DNA of 64,000 bases from Bacteroidota bacterium. GTDB lineage: Bacteria; Bacteroidota; Bacteroidia; B-17B0; Aurantibacillaceae. The notes beneath the pieces were generated by a model. It saw only the letters and a list, made by a program, of their open reading frames with translations. It was not told the DNA's origin and did not search any database. Shown here piece by piece: positions 9,728-17,617 of the stretch. A program made the translations under genes and the position numbers. The DNA lies in contig JAFDXR010000014.1 of the NCBI GenBank assembly GCA_018267825.1, positions 18,979 to 82,978 on the forward strand, read 5' to 3'. The first letter of the stretch is position 1, and each line of letters starts with the position of its first letter.

Positions 9728-9735
9728 CAAATATA
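9728..9735 (-). promoter_or_regulatory. Candidate -7 promoter box for the minus-strand polysaccharide operon
   Basis: On the minus strand this reads TATATTTG, an exact match to the Bacteroidota -7 box TAnnTTTG, about 100 nt before the epimerase start. It lies inside a small inverted repeat, ACAAAT-ataag-ATTTGT (9727-9743). The other arm gives a near-match, TA-aga-TTTG with one extra base, for the divergent plus-strand genes. A convincing -33 TTTG is not evident. Confidence 0.4.
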
Positions 9736-9776
9736 AGATTTGTGGGCTTATCTATGTTGCTGGTAAATAGATAGTT

Positions 9777-10805
9777 ATGTCTCCCGTTAAAAAAGTAAAG
9801 TTCGCGATTGCAGGTTGTGGAAGTATCGGAAAAAGGCACCTTGCCGTTTTAGATGCAGAACCAAATGCTGAGATTATCGCAATTTGTGATATTGACGAAC
9901 AAAAATGTAAGGAACAGTCCGCTTTATATGGGAACATACCATACTATACTTCTTACGAAAAACTGATTTCAGAAACCAAACCTGATATTATTAATATTGT
10001 AACTCCACATGCACTGCATGCACCTATGACAATACAAGCCTGCAACAAGGGATTTAATGTATTGGTCGAAAAACCCATGGCTCTTACAGTTGCCGATTGC
10101 ATGGCCATGAATGCGGCGGCAGATCATAACGGTGTCAAGTTATGGGTCGTTAAACAAAACAGATACAATGTTCCTGTACGGCTTACAAAGGATGCCATTC
10201 AGAAGGGCATGCTTGGCAAGATATTTATGGTTAAATGCGACGTCCTCTGGAACCGCTACCAGGGCTATTACGACGATTCGCCATGGAGAGGCAAGTTGAA
10301 AGAGGAGGGTGGAGCCCTGTTTACTCAAGCCAGTCACTTTATTGATCTCCTGGTATGGTGGTGTGGTGATGTGGTTGATGTTAAAGCCAAAATACATACG
10401 TATAATCATGTGATAGAAACAGAGGATACCGGCAATGCCGTTCTTACCTTTAGCAACGGAGCCACAGGAAGCCTCAATTGGACGACAAGTGTGTATAACA
10501 AGAATTACGAAGGAAGTATTACCATTATTGCCGAAAAAGGGACTATTAAAATCGGCGGGCAGTACCTCAATCGCATCGAATATTGGGATGTGCTCGGATA
10601 TCCTTTACAGGAAGGTGTTGAGTTTATTGATAAACCCAATGCTTATGGTAAATACCAGGGAACAAGCTCTAACCATGATAAGGTCATTGAAGCCATTATC
10701 GGTGGTATGCATGCCGATGATACAAACATAGTGGAAGGCTTTGAAGGAATGCGCAGTGTGGACGCTATCGAAAAAATATATGCTTCAGCCCGTAAACCCG
10801 AATGA
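9777..10805 (+). CDS. Gfo/Idh/MocA oxidoreductase, WlbA/WbpB-like UDP-sugar 3-dehydrogenase
   Basis: A 342-residue NAD-dependent oxidoreductase. The N-terminal nucleotide-binding motif is GCGSIGKRHLAVL, and EKPMAL carries the family's catalytic Lys of the E-K-P motif. The stretch VVKQNRYNVPV is typical of WlbA/WbpB enzymes, which oxidise C3 of UDP-GlcNAc-uronate. The next two genes encode an acetyltransferase and a PLP aminotransferase, which matches the WlbA-WlbB-WlbC route to UDP-GlcNAc3NAcA. The UDP-GlcNAc 6-dehydrogenase (WbpA) that would supply the substrate is not in the window. Start is ATG. It diverges from the epimerase operon across about 150 bp. Confidence 0.88.
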   Translation: MSPVKKVKFAIAGCGSIGKRHLAVLDAEPNAEIIAICDIDEQKCKEQSALYGNIPYYTSYEKLISETKPDIINIVTPHALHAPMTIQACNKGFNVLVEKPMALTVADCMAMNAAADHNGVKLWVVKQNRYNVPVRLTKDAIQKGMLGKIFMVKCDVLWNRYQGYYDDSPWRGKLKEEGGALFTQASHFIDLLVWWCGDVVDVKAKIHTYNHVIETEDTGNAVLTFSNGATGSLNWTTSVYNKNYEGSITIIAEKGTIKIGGQYLNRIEYWDVLGYPLQEGVEFIDKPNAYGKYQGTSSNHDKVIEAIIGGMHADDTNIVEGFEGMRSVDAIEKIYASARKPE

Positions 10806-10812
10806 TTGATTC

Positions 10813-11280
10813 ATGAGCAACCAACCCGAAATATACACAGCAGGCATAAGGAATGTTGTTTTTGGAGAGCATGTGAAAATTGTTGAACCCTGCAATCTAT
10901 ACGGATGCTCAATAGGAGATCAGTGTTTTATTGGTCCATTTGTGGAGATTCAGAAGGATGTGAAAATCGGCAGGGAGACTAAAATACAGTCACATGCCTT
11001 TATTTGTGAACTCGTATCCATCGGCGATCATTGCTTTATTGGTCACGGAGTCATGTTTATCAATGATTTGTTCAGCCAGGGTGGTCCAGCCCGGGGAAAT
11101 AAGGAACTCTGGAAATCTACCCATATTGGTCATCATGTTTCCATTGGCTCCAATGCCACTATCCTGCCTGTTTCTATCTGCGATCATGTCGTAATTGGTG
11201 CAGGAGCCGTTGTAACCAAGTCTATTACCGAACCGGGGATTTATGCGGGTAATCCGGCCAGGTGCATCCGAAAACTGTAA
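10813..11280 (+). CDS. Left-handed beta-helix N-acetyltransferase, WlbB/WbpD-like
   Basis: A 155-residue hexapeptide-repeat acyltransferase. Repeats such as IGDQCF-IGPFVE-IQKDVK-IGRETK run through most of the chain, followed by a loop and the C-terminal VVIGAGAVVTKSITEPGIYAGNPAR, the usual end of the sugar acetyltransferase clan. In the Wlb/Wbp pathway this enzyme acetylates the 3-amino group of UDP-GlcNAc3NA. It starts 7 nt after the oxidoreductase stop and 9 nt before the aminotransferase, so the three form a tight operon. Confidence 0.88.
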   Translation: MSNQPEIYTAGIRNVVFGEHVKIVEPCNLYGCSIGDQCFIGPFVEIQKDVKIGRETKIQSHAFICELVSIGDHCFIGHGVMFINDLFSQGGPARGNKELWKSTHIGHHVSIGSNATILPVSICDHVVIGAGAVVTKSITEPGIYAGNPARCIRKL

Positions 11281-11289
11281 ATTGTTTCT

Positions 11290-12396
11290 ATGAACGTTTC
11301 ATTTGTTGATCTGAAGCAGCAATATCTCCATATTAAAAAAGAGATTGATGCAGCTATTGCCTCTGTTATTGATAAAATGGCCCTTATCGGAGGAAGTAAT
11401 AACTCTTTTGTGACTCAATTTGAAAATGAGTTTGCAGCTTATCTGGGTATAAAGCATGTAATGAGTTGCGCAAATGGTACCGACTCACTCGAAATTTTAT
11501 TGAAAGCATTTGGTATTGGACCAGGCGACGAGGTGATTGTACCTGCGCTGTCATGGATCTCTACTTCGGAGAGTGTATCCAATATTGGCGCCACTCCTGT
11601 TTTTGTGGATGTGACTGATCATAATCTGCTTCTTGATCCGGAATTGATCGAAGCTGAAATCACACCCCGCACCAAAGCCATTATACCTGTTCATCTCTAT
11701 GGCTGTATGGCCCCCATGAATGACATAATGGCTCTTGCCAAAAAGCATAAGCTGTATGTTATCGAAGATTGTGCCCAGGCTCATGGTGCAACATACCATG
11801 GGAAAAAAGCAGGCACCATAGGGCACGCTGCTTCTTTTAGTTTTTATCCGGGTAAAAACCTGGGGGCTTTTGGCGATGCCGGCTGTATGGCAACAAACGA
11901 CGACCATATTGCAGAAAAAGCACGTATGATTGCAAATCATGGGCAGGCGGGTAAACACAATCACCGGATGGAAGGTAGAAACAGCAGGCTCGATGGGATA
12001 CAGGCCGCTATTCTGAGTGTAAAACTGAAATACCTGGATGAAGGAAACAGGCAACGAAAACAACTGGCAAAGCTTTACCATGATTTACTGCTACCTGCCA
12101 CAAATATTCAGTTGTTATCTGTTCCTGAAAATACAGAGCATGTATATCATTTATACGTCGTGCGTTTTAAAGAGCGTAAGAGTGTGCAGGAGCATTTGCA
12201 GACCAGGGGAATTCAAACAGCTATTCACTATCCGACGGCACTGCCTTACCTCGAAGCATATCAGGCTTTAAAACGGAAAGAATACCCCATTGCAAAAAAG
12301 GCATGCGCGGAAATTTTGTCCTTGCCAATGTATCCGGGGTTATCAGAAGAAGAAGTCAGATATACATGCACAGCAATACATGAAATTTTAAAATGA
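11290..12396 (+). CDS. DegT/DnrJ/EryC1/StrS aminotransferase, WlbC/WbpE-like
   Basis: A 368-residue PLP-dependent nucleotide-sugar aminotransferase. Visible landmarks are SCANGTDSLEILLKAFGIGPGDEVI near the N-terminus, PVHLYGCMAPM, the PLP-phosphate and Asp region IEDCAQAHGATY, and SFYPGKNLGAFGDAG, whose Lys forms the Schiff base with PLP. It is expected to convert the 3-keto sugar made by the WlbA-like enzyme to the 3-amino sugar. It is the last gene of the plus-strand trio and ends only 18 nt before the convergent LpxD-like gene. Confidence 0.92.
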   Translation: MNVSFVDLKQQYLHIKKEIDAAIASVIDKMALIGGSNNSFVTQFENEFAAYLGIKHVMSCANGTDSLEILLKAFGIGPGDEVIVPALSWISTSESVSNIGATPVFVDVTDHNLLLDPELIEAEITPRTKAIIPVHLYGCMAPMNDIMALAKKHKLYVIEDCAQAHGATYHGKKAGTIGHAASFSFYPGKNLGAFGDAGCMATNDDHIAEKARMIANHGQAGKHNHRMEGRNSRLDGIQAAILSVKLKYLDEGNRQRKQLAKLYHDLLLPATNIQLLSVPENTEHVYHLYVVRFKERKSVQEHLQTRGIQTAIHYPTALPYLEAYQALKRKEYPIAKKACAEILSLPMYPGLSEEEVRYTCTAIHEILK

Positions 12397-12414
12397 CATC
12401 AGGTGCTATTGCAG

Positions 12415-13311
12415 CTATTTGTTTTTAATCAGGGGTTTGGCAGGATTGCCAACCACTACTGTATTGGCTTCAACATCTTTCACTACCACAGCAGCCAGGC
12501 CAATTGTTGAGTTATCACCAATGCTTACTTTATTTATAACGGATGCATTCGGAGCCACCCATACATTTTTCCCAATAACACTGCTGCCACCGATAATGGC
12601 ATGCGCAATGACAAGCGAATTTTCGCCGACAATAACACCATGCGCAATATGAACGAGGTTATCAATTTTACAGTGCTTTTTCAATAAAGTACTCCCAAGT
12701 ACAGCCCGGTCAATGCAGGTGTTGTTTCCAACTTCAACAAACTCTTCGATAACCACATTACCGATATGCGGCATTAATTCATAATGACCTTCCTCATTTT
12801 TTTCATAGCCAAAGCCAATTCCACCAATCGTGTTATTGCTGCCAATAGTTACATTCGAGTGTATCACTGTGTTTTCCAGAATGGCGTTGTTGTGCATAAT
12901 AACAACATTGTCGCCAATAATACAATTATCCTCAATCACCGTATGATGGCCTATGGATGTATTCTTCCCTATGCTTACATTTTGGCCAATAATGGCAGAT
13001 GGGGATATAATGCCCTGCAGCGGCTTTTTTACAAAAAAATGCGCCAATAAACGCTGAAAAGCCTGTCTGGGATTGTCGATAAGCAAATAGGTACAGTTCG
13101 TATTCAATGCCTCTTTGTTTAGTGAAACCGGGCATATAAGAACGCCCTGCGAGAGAGACGATGCTTTCGCGAGGTTTTTTTCATTGATCCAGCATATAAT
13201 ATCCGGGTCCTGATTGGAAGGGTCAAATTGTATAACCCTTTTAATAGGTCTGCTACGATTGCCAATAACCTCCAGCGGTTTTAAAAAGGAAATAATCTGA
13301 TCTAATTCCAT
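12415..13311 (-). CDS. LpxD-like hexapeptide acyltransferase
   Basis: A 298-residue protein. An N-terminal domain of about 100 residues (LDQIISFLKPLEVIG) leads into a long left-handed beta-helix (about 105-260) built from units such as IIGQNVS-IGKNTS-IGHHTV. The segment VNPxx-like IGGIGFGYEKNEEGHYELMPHIGNVVIEEFVEVGNNTCIDRAVLG is characteristic of LpxD, the UDP-3-O-acyl-glucosamine N-acyltransferase. It lies in a polysaccharide locus next to a deacetylase rather than with lpx genes, so it more likely N-acylates an amino sugar exposed by that deacetylase. Its ATG overlaps the deacetylase stop by 1 nt (TAATG), a translational-coupling arrangement. Confidence 0.85.
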   Translation of the reverse strand: MELDQIISFLKPLEVIGNRSRPIKRVIQFDPSNQDPDIICWINEKNLAKASSLSQGVLICPVSLNKEALNTNCTYLLIDNPRQAFQRLLAHFFVKKPLQGIISPSAIIGQNVSIGKNTSIGHHTVIEDNCIIGDNVVIMHNNAILENTVIHSNVTIGSNNTIGGIGFGYEKNEEGHYELMPHIGNVVIEEFVEVGNNTCIDRAVLGSTLLKKHCKIDNLVHIAHGVIVGENSLVIAHAIIGGSSVIGKNVWVAPNASVINKVSIGDNSTIGLAAVVVKDVEANTVVVGNPAKPLIKNK

Positions 13312-13949
13312 TATATTTTTAAGCGTAAAATTTCAAAACATTCTGCATACATCGAATTGATCTGTGTTCCACGGATTCGAGCCAGTGATTTAATAAAATC
13401 AGCATTGGCATAGTTGCGGTGAGCCTGCGATTTATATTTCAAAATGGAATTTATTTTTTGCTGAATATGTTTTTCATCCAATACACAAAAACCGGCAGTG
13501 TTAAACGATAAATTATTCCATGGTAATTCATAACACATGATATTACTGAACTTAAATGCTCTCAGGCCTTCCTGCGCAATTGTATAATGATCCTGATGTA
13601 CATCATTTACAGACGGCATAAACACGAAATCGGGAGCAATATCCTTTTTAAGTTTCAGAATATCATCCAGCAGCTCCTGACGCCGGAAATTGAAGGTTCT
13701 TACTTCATAATCAAATAATATCAGGTTCTTTTCAGGAACTCCAAGCTCTTTAGTTGCCTCTTTGACCTCTGTTATAAGAATGTCTGATGGGAACTCTTTT
13801 AATACCGATTGCTGACAAGCTGAGAACGCCGCACAATAAACATTGTTTTTTTGTTCTACGAGTTTAGAAATAGTACCACCGCATCCAAACTCCGCATCAT
13901 CCGTGTGAGGTGCTAAAATCAATATGTTTTTTCCCTGAATATCAAGCAT
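13311..13949 (-). CDS. PIG-L/LmbE family N-deacetylase
   Basis: A 212-residue zinc-dependent deacetylase. The metal-binding motif is APHTDDAEFGCGGT near residue 14 (family form H-x-D-D-x-E), and a later PSVNDVHQDHYTIA provides the H-x-D-H element. Such enzymes remove N-acetyl from N-acetylglucosaminyl units of sugar nucleotides, glycolipids or glycans. The 1-nt overlap with the LpxD-like gene suggests a pair that deacetylates an amino sugar and then re-acylates it. The substrate is inferred from context only. Confidence 0.88.
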   Translation of the reverse strand: MLDIQGKNILILAPHTDDAEFGCGGTISKLVEQKNNVYCAAFSACQQSVLKEFPSDILITEVKEATKELGVPEKNLILFDYEVRTFNFRRQELLDDILKLKKDIAPDFVFMPSVNDVHQDHYTIAQEGLRAFKFSNIMCYELPWNNLSFNTAGFCVLDEKHIQQKINSILKYKSQAHRNYANADFIKSLARIRGTQINSMYAECFEILRLKI

Positions 13950-13978
13950 AATTTGAAATGAATTAGTACGGGCTTATT

Positions 13979-15241
13979 CTATAAAGCTAAAGGATTTTCC
14001 AATAGATGTGAAATATTTTCAGCTATTTTTTCTATTGAAAAGTCGGATATGTCATATGCATTGTTGTACCTGAATGATGTTGTGCCGTTTGCGAGAGACA
14101 ACAGTTTTTCTTCGAAAGTAGAGCTGTCAACATGTATCCCTAAATGATTTACCTCCATGAAGTCAGAAGCTTTGCCTTTTGAAGAGAAAAAAATAACCGG
14201 TGTCCGGGAATGAATAATTTCAAAAAACTTTGTCGAAATATTATCCTTGCCATATTCCGGAGTGTATAGCAATACGAAGTCATATTGATCGAAACGGTTG
14301 AACAGGTCAACGGCCGGTAGTTGATTGTGGAATTTTACATTGTGAGCCCCGTATTTCTGAAAGAGCGCAGCATGCTGTTGGTTGTCTGTATAAATATCGA
14401 GACTGAATGTATTCTGATGTGCAGCAAAAAAAACAGCACTTTGCTCAAGGTAATGCCCAATTCCTTCATAAATGGTTCCATACAGAACAAGCCGGATAAT
14501 AGGCGATGGTGTTTTAGGTTTAACAGGTATTTCGGACGGGTCGAAGAAATGGGGGATAGTCCGGATTTTATTTTTGAATTGAGGGTAGTGCGAAATAAGG
14601 TAATTATACATAACCTCATTTGGTACGGTGAAAACATCTGAGTCACGTATGGCAGCACACTCCATTTTTTTTTCCTCGGCCATTCGTTTCGGATTCAAAG
14701 CCGGAAACCCCCAGTTTGGACCCCATGTCCATGGATCACGCAGATCATTGAGTATAAATAAATCCGGTTTCCATGCTTTTAGCAAGGTGGCATGATACAT
14801 CACTCCAAAGGGTCCTCCTGTACATATTACCTGGTTTATATCATGCGTGGCAATAATCTTTTTTGCTGCCCGTAGCATGCTGTTTTTCCAAAACGCGGTC
14901 CTGTCATAAGGCGTTCCTTTGGTAAAAAGGCGAATCAGTGTATCCCAGAATTTATAGCGGATCTTTTGAGAGAAAGTATGCGCAGAACGCAGAAGTACAC
15001 CCGGGTATCTCGCCGGAAGCTGATAAAGAATAATAGATGGGTTGCATTTTACCGTATCCCACCAGAGAGATTTTTTCGGGAATGGATTTTCCGCACAGAT
15101 AACGTGAATGGTGTAGCCTAACCGGGTAAGAGCAATGGCGTGTTTCGCCCATCGCCGGCCGCCAATGCCATAGTAAGGTGGAAATACATAAGCGATCAGT
15201 AAGATATGCTTCTTATGATCCGTATATCCCGCCTCACTCAT
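13979..15241 (-). CDS. Glycosyltransferase, GT4-type (capsule/O-antigen family)
   Basis: A 420-residue GT-B glycosyltransferase. The N-terminus LLIAYVFPPYYGIGGRRWAKHAIALTRLGY is the typical acceptor-domain opening. ILNDLRDPWTWGPNWGFP is found in a subfamily of capsule and O-antigen transferases, and the C-terminal donor domain contains LVLYGTIYEGIGHYLEQ and DNISTKFFEIIHSRTPVIFFS. Its stop lies 29 nt before the deacetylase start on the same strand, so it probably leads the minus-strand trio 15241-12415. Donor and acceptor are unknown. Confidence 0.86.
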   Translation of the reverse strand: MSEAGYTDHKKHILLIAYVFPPYYGIGGRRWAKHAIALTRLGYTIHVICAENPFPKKSLWWDTVKCNPSIILYQLPARYPGVLLRSAHTFSQKIRYKFWDTLIRLFTKGTPYDRTAFWKNSMLRAAKKIIATHDINQVICTGGPFGVMYHATLLKAWKPDLFILNDLRDPWTWGPNWGFPALNPKRMAEEKKMECAAIRDSDVFTVPNEVMYNYLISHYPQFKNKIRTIPHFFDPSEIPVKPKTPSPIIRLVLYGTIYEGIGHYLEQSAVFFAAHQNTFSLDIYTDNQQHAALFQKYGAHNVKFHNQLPAVDLFNRFDQYDFVLLYTPEYGKDNISTKFFEIIHSRTPVIFFSSKGKASDFMEVNHLGIHVDSSTFEEKLLSLANGTTSFRYNNAYDISDFSIEKIAENISHLLENPLAL

Positions 15242-15256
15242 TTCAAAAACAAAAAC

Positions 15257-16615
15257 TTATTTATCGTAAGGGAATTTGGTGTAGGTTACAATGAACTTCG
15301 GTTTATAAACCGGGTTGCTGGTTCCGCCGATAACCACACGTTCGTAGCGGCCGTCGCGCTTGTATACATATTGCGGAGTAGGGTCGGCCTGTACAATATA
15401 AAAACCGTAATTGCCCACTTTGCCATCCACAATATCCTGCATCTGCCGGGCAATGTTAAATACATAACGTTTATTATCCGAATCGTATGTGCCGCCGAAT
15501 TTTACGAGTGTATAGTACTGATCTTTTACAAAAGCTTCCTGTTTGTTCTGGTTGCAGGCCAGCAAGGCAATACTGCCCGGTCTTGCATAATCAGCGCTGC
15601 TGCCATTCACAGTTTCATCAACCTGCAAAATAAGTTCCGCACGGTTAATCGCCACGCGCTGTGAATCCGAATAGTTTTTCAGGAAAGGTAAATAGCATTT
15701 GAGGCGTGTAGAACCAAAGCCCTGTAAATACAGGTCGTACGCGCCTTTGGCAGTATCGCCGGTCAGCTGATCATAAAAATTACTGGTAGCGCCTGAGTGC
15801 GAAGTACTGAAATGGTTGAAACGCCTGGCATCAGTCCCTTTGAATGTAAACTGAAATTGTTTAGGCTTAAGCCCGGGAATACCACCGTTTCTGTAAAACA
15901 TAAACAGTCCGGATGCATCATCGTCCAGATCAAAACGAACAATGGCACCCTGCTGTGAAGGGTTTAAATTTCCGGATGCAACAATATAAAGTCCTTTATA
16001 ATGACTTAAAAATGTGGCATTGTCTGACAGGTACTGCGGGTTTTGAAGAATATAACTGGCAAAAACAGAATCGATCGGTAATACAAGCCCAAGGTGTGTT
16101 GCAGTCGTATCAATCTGTTTTAGTTTGGTGGTGATGCTGCAGATCGGGGTGTTCGAGTGCGCAAAACTATAGCTTCCGTAAGCATAAAAATAGGTTGAAT
16201 CCGGCGGAATAACTGATTCAAGTGGGTAAACATCATAATGCAGGGCGGTTGTTGTATCGCCCAGAACCTGGCCGGTAAGGCGCAAACGAAGCTCGGCATG
16301 TTCCAGTTTAACGTTGGCGCCAAAAGAAACCCCGGTAATATTGTTCGGTAGTGAAAAATTGGTGTAAATGCTGGCATCGCTTCTGCCAAACACAGGATCC
16401 TGGTTGCAGCCCAGGTATTTGTATTCATCACCATAGGCTTTCACTGAATCGCCCGGAATGGTATGAAGAAAAAGTGTACTGGTATCTGTAATGGTAAGCC
16501 CCAGAAGATCACTTTCGGGCTGAACATCAAGGCCCAGAATGCTGTCTTTTTCTTTCTTTTTACAGGAAAGCAGGGTCAATGAAATAAAAAGAACTATGAG
16601 AAGAGGTCTGATCAT
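15257..16615 (-). CDS. DUF4270 outer-surface lipoprotein
   Basis: A 452-residue lipoprotein of the Bacteroidota DUF4270 family. The signal peptide MIRPLLIVLFISLTLLSC ends in a lipobox with Cys18, followed by KKKEK. GLDVQPESDLLGLTITDTSTL is the family's opening motif, and the rest is beta-rich. I place the start at the ATG at 16615. The frame could begin 27 nt earlier (ATG at 16642), but that codon lies inside the stem of a terminator-like hairpin and would put extra residues before the lipoprotein signal. Function is unknown. The gene commonly sits beside the glycogen-synthase-like gene and panC, as here. Confidence 0.85.
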   Translation of the reverse strand: MIRPLLIVLFISLTLLSCKKKEKDSILGLDVQPESDLLGLTITDTSTLFLHTIPGDSVKAYGDEYKYLGCNQDPVFGRSDASIYTNFSLPNNITGVSFGANVKLEHAELRLRLTGQVLGDTTTALHYDVYPLESVIPPDSTYFYAYGSYSFAHSNTPICSITTKLKQIDTTATHLGLVLPIDSVFASYILQNPQYLSDNATFLSHYKGLYIVASGNLNPSQQGAIVRFDLDDDASGLFMFYRNGGIPGLKPKQFQFTFKGTDARRFNHFSTSHSGATSNFYDQLTGDTAKGAYDLYLQGFGSTRLKCYLPFLKNYSDSQRVAINRAELILQVDETVNGSSADYARPGSIALLACNQNKQEAFVKDQYYTLVKFGGTYDSDNKRYVFNIARQMQDIVDGKVGNYGFYIVQADPTPQYVYKRDGRYERVVIGGTSNPVYKPKFIVTYTKFPYDK

Positions 16616-16632
16616 GTAAAGTATTGGTAATA

Positions 16633-16666
16633 AAAAACGCATAATTACTAAAAATTATGCGTTTTT
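16633..16666 (-). terminator. Intrinsic-terminator-like hairpin after the glycogen synthase gene
   Basis: A perfect 14-bp inverted repeat, AAAAACGCATAATT / AATTATGCGTTTTT, has a 6-nt loop and a run of T on the minus-strand 3' side. It lies 26 nt after the glgA-like stop and only 18 nt before the DUF4270 start, so transcription of the latter needs read-through or a very close promoter. Confidence 0.75.
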
Positions 16667-16691
16667 GGGTAAAATATTTTGACAAGAAACG

Positions 16692-17522
16692 TTAATCTGT
16701 TAACACATTGGATTCCTCAAGCACCAATTCGTAAAAATCGTTGTAGGCATCCATGTATTCAGTCTCAGATTTATAAGTTAAAAGTGGTTTTCCGGTCTTT
16801 TTAACGTATTTCTCGACATCGGCATTGATCTTCTCGCTTCCGAAAGCAATACCATCGGAGAAATCGATCGCCATTTTCATCAGGTTCACAAAGCTGGGCT
16901 CGTCCAGATGTTTCACATCTTTTTTGCTCACACCGCTGATCACCGATTTTTCACCGGTTTTCTTGTTCAGCGTTTTCGGAAACTCTTCGTCATAAACCGT
17001 GAAAATAACCTTGGTATCGGCAAACAAAGGATCTTCGGCAAAAGCTTTTTTGATGTACAATGGCATAAATGCCGTAAACCAGCCATGGCAGTGGATTACA
17101 TCCGGTGCCCAGCCCAGTTTTTTTACTGTTTCAATAACCCCGCGGTTAAAAAAGATGGCACGTTCATCATTGTCATCAAAATACTTGTGGGTGTTTTTAT
17201 CGGTTAATACAGATTTTCTGTGAAAATAATCTTCATTATCAATGAAATACACCTGCATACGTGCAGTTGGAATAGAAGCAACTTTAATAATCAGGGGATG
17301 GTCGGCATCATTGATCACGATGTTCATGCCCGACAGGCGGATAACTTCGTGTAATTGGTGCCTTCTTTCATTAATTGAGCCATATTTTGGCATAAATGTC
17401 CTGATCTCTCTTCCTCTTTCCTGAATGCCCTGTGGGAGCTTTCTGGCAATTTTTCCAATGTGTGTTTCGTCTAAATAAGGGGTAATTTCCTGCGATACAA
17501 ACAGAACTCTTGCTTTTCTCAT
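16692..17522 (-). CDS. glgA: Glycogen/starch synthase catalytic-domain protein (GT5, short form)
   Basis: A 276-residue protein matching only the N-terminal starch-synthase catalytic domain of GT5. It opens with ARVLFVSQEITPYLDETHIGKIARKLPQGIQERGREIRTFMPKYG, the region that in full GlgA carries the K-x-G-G-L ADP-glucose motif. Here the motif is replaced by ETHIGKIARKLP. DVIHCHGWFTAFMPLYI is well conserved. The C-terminal GT-B half (about 200 residues) is missing. That is normal for this Bacteroidota subfamily and is not a local truncation. Whether it makes glycogen is uncertain. The promoter and panC lie upstream on the opposite strand. Confidence 0.82.
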   Translation of the reverse strand: MRKARVLFVSQEITPYLDETHIGKIARKLPQGIQERGREIRTFMPKYGSINERRHQLHEVIRLSGMNIVINDADHPLIIKVASIPTARMQVYFIDNEDYFHRKSVLTDKNTHKYFDDNDERAIFFNRGVIETVKKLGWAPDVIHCHGWFTAFMPLYIKKAFAEDPLFADTKVIFTVYDEEFPKTLNKKTGEKSVISGVSKKDVKHLDEPSFVNLMKMAIDFSDGIAFGSEKINADVEKYVKKTGKPLLTYKSETEYMDAYNDFYELVLEESNVLTD

Positions 17523-17546
17523 ATATGGCTTGGGTGATTAATTATA

Positions 17547-17554
17547 CAAAATTA
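17547..17554 (-). promoter_or_regulatory. -7 promoter box for the glycogen synthase gene
   Basis: On the minus strand this reads TAATTTTG, an exact match to TAnnTTTG, 25 nt before the glgA-like start codon. It implies a very short leader. No strong -33 box is visible. Confidence 0.5.
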
Positions 17555-17586
17555 AGAAAAAAAAAACCATATTTCAAAGTATTAAT

Positions 17587-17594
17587 TAGCTTTG
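17587..17594 (+). promoter_or_regulatory. -7 promoter box for panC
   Basis: TAGCTTTG matches TAnnTTTG exactly and lies 24 nt before the panC ATG. Together with the minus-strand box at 17547-17554 it makes a compact divergent promoter in a 95-bp gap. Confidence 0.5.
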
Positions 17595-17617
17595 ATCCCT
17601 TTTTTGTTTAAAATAAA

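Noticed and set aside
16692..17522. Glycogen synthase truncated by frameshift
   Set aside because: The stop is followed closely by a terminator and the next conserved neighbour. The short GT5 form is normal for this phylum.
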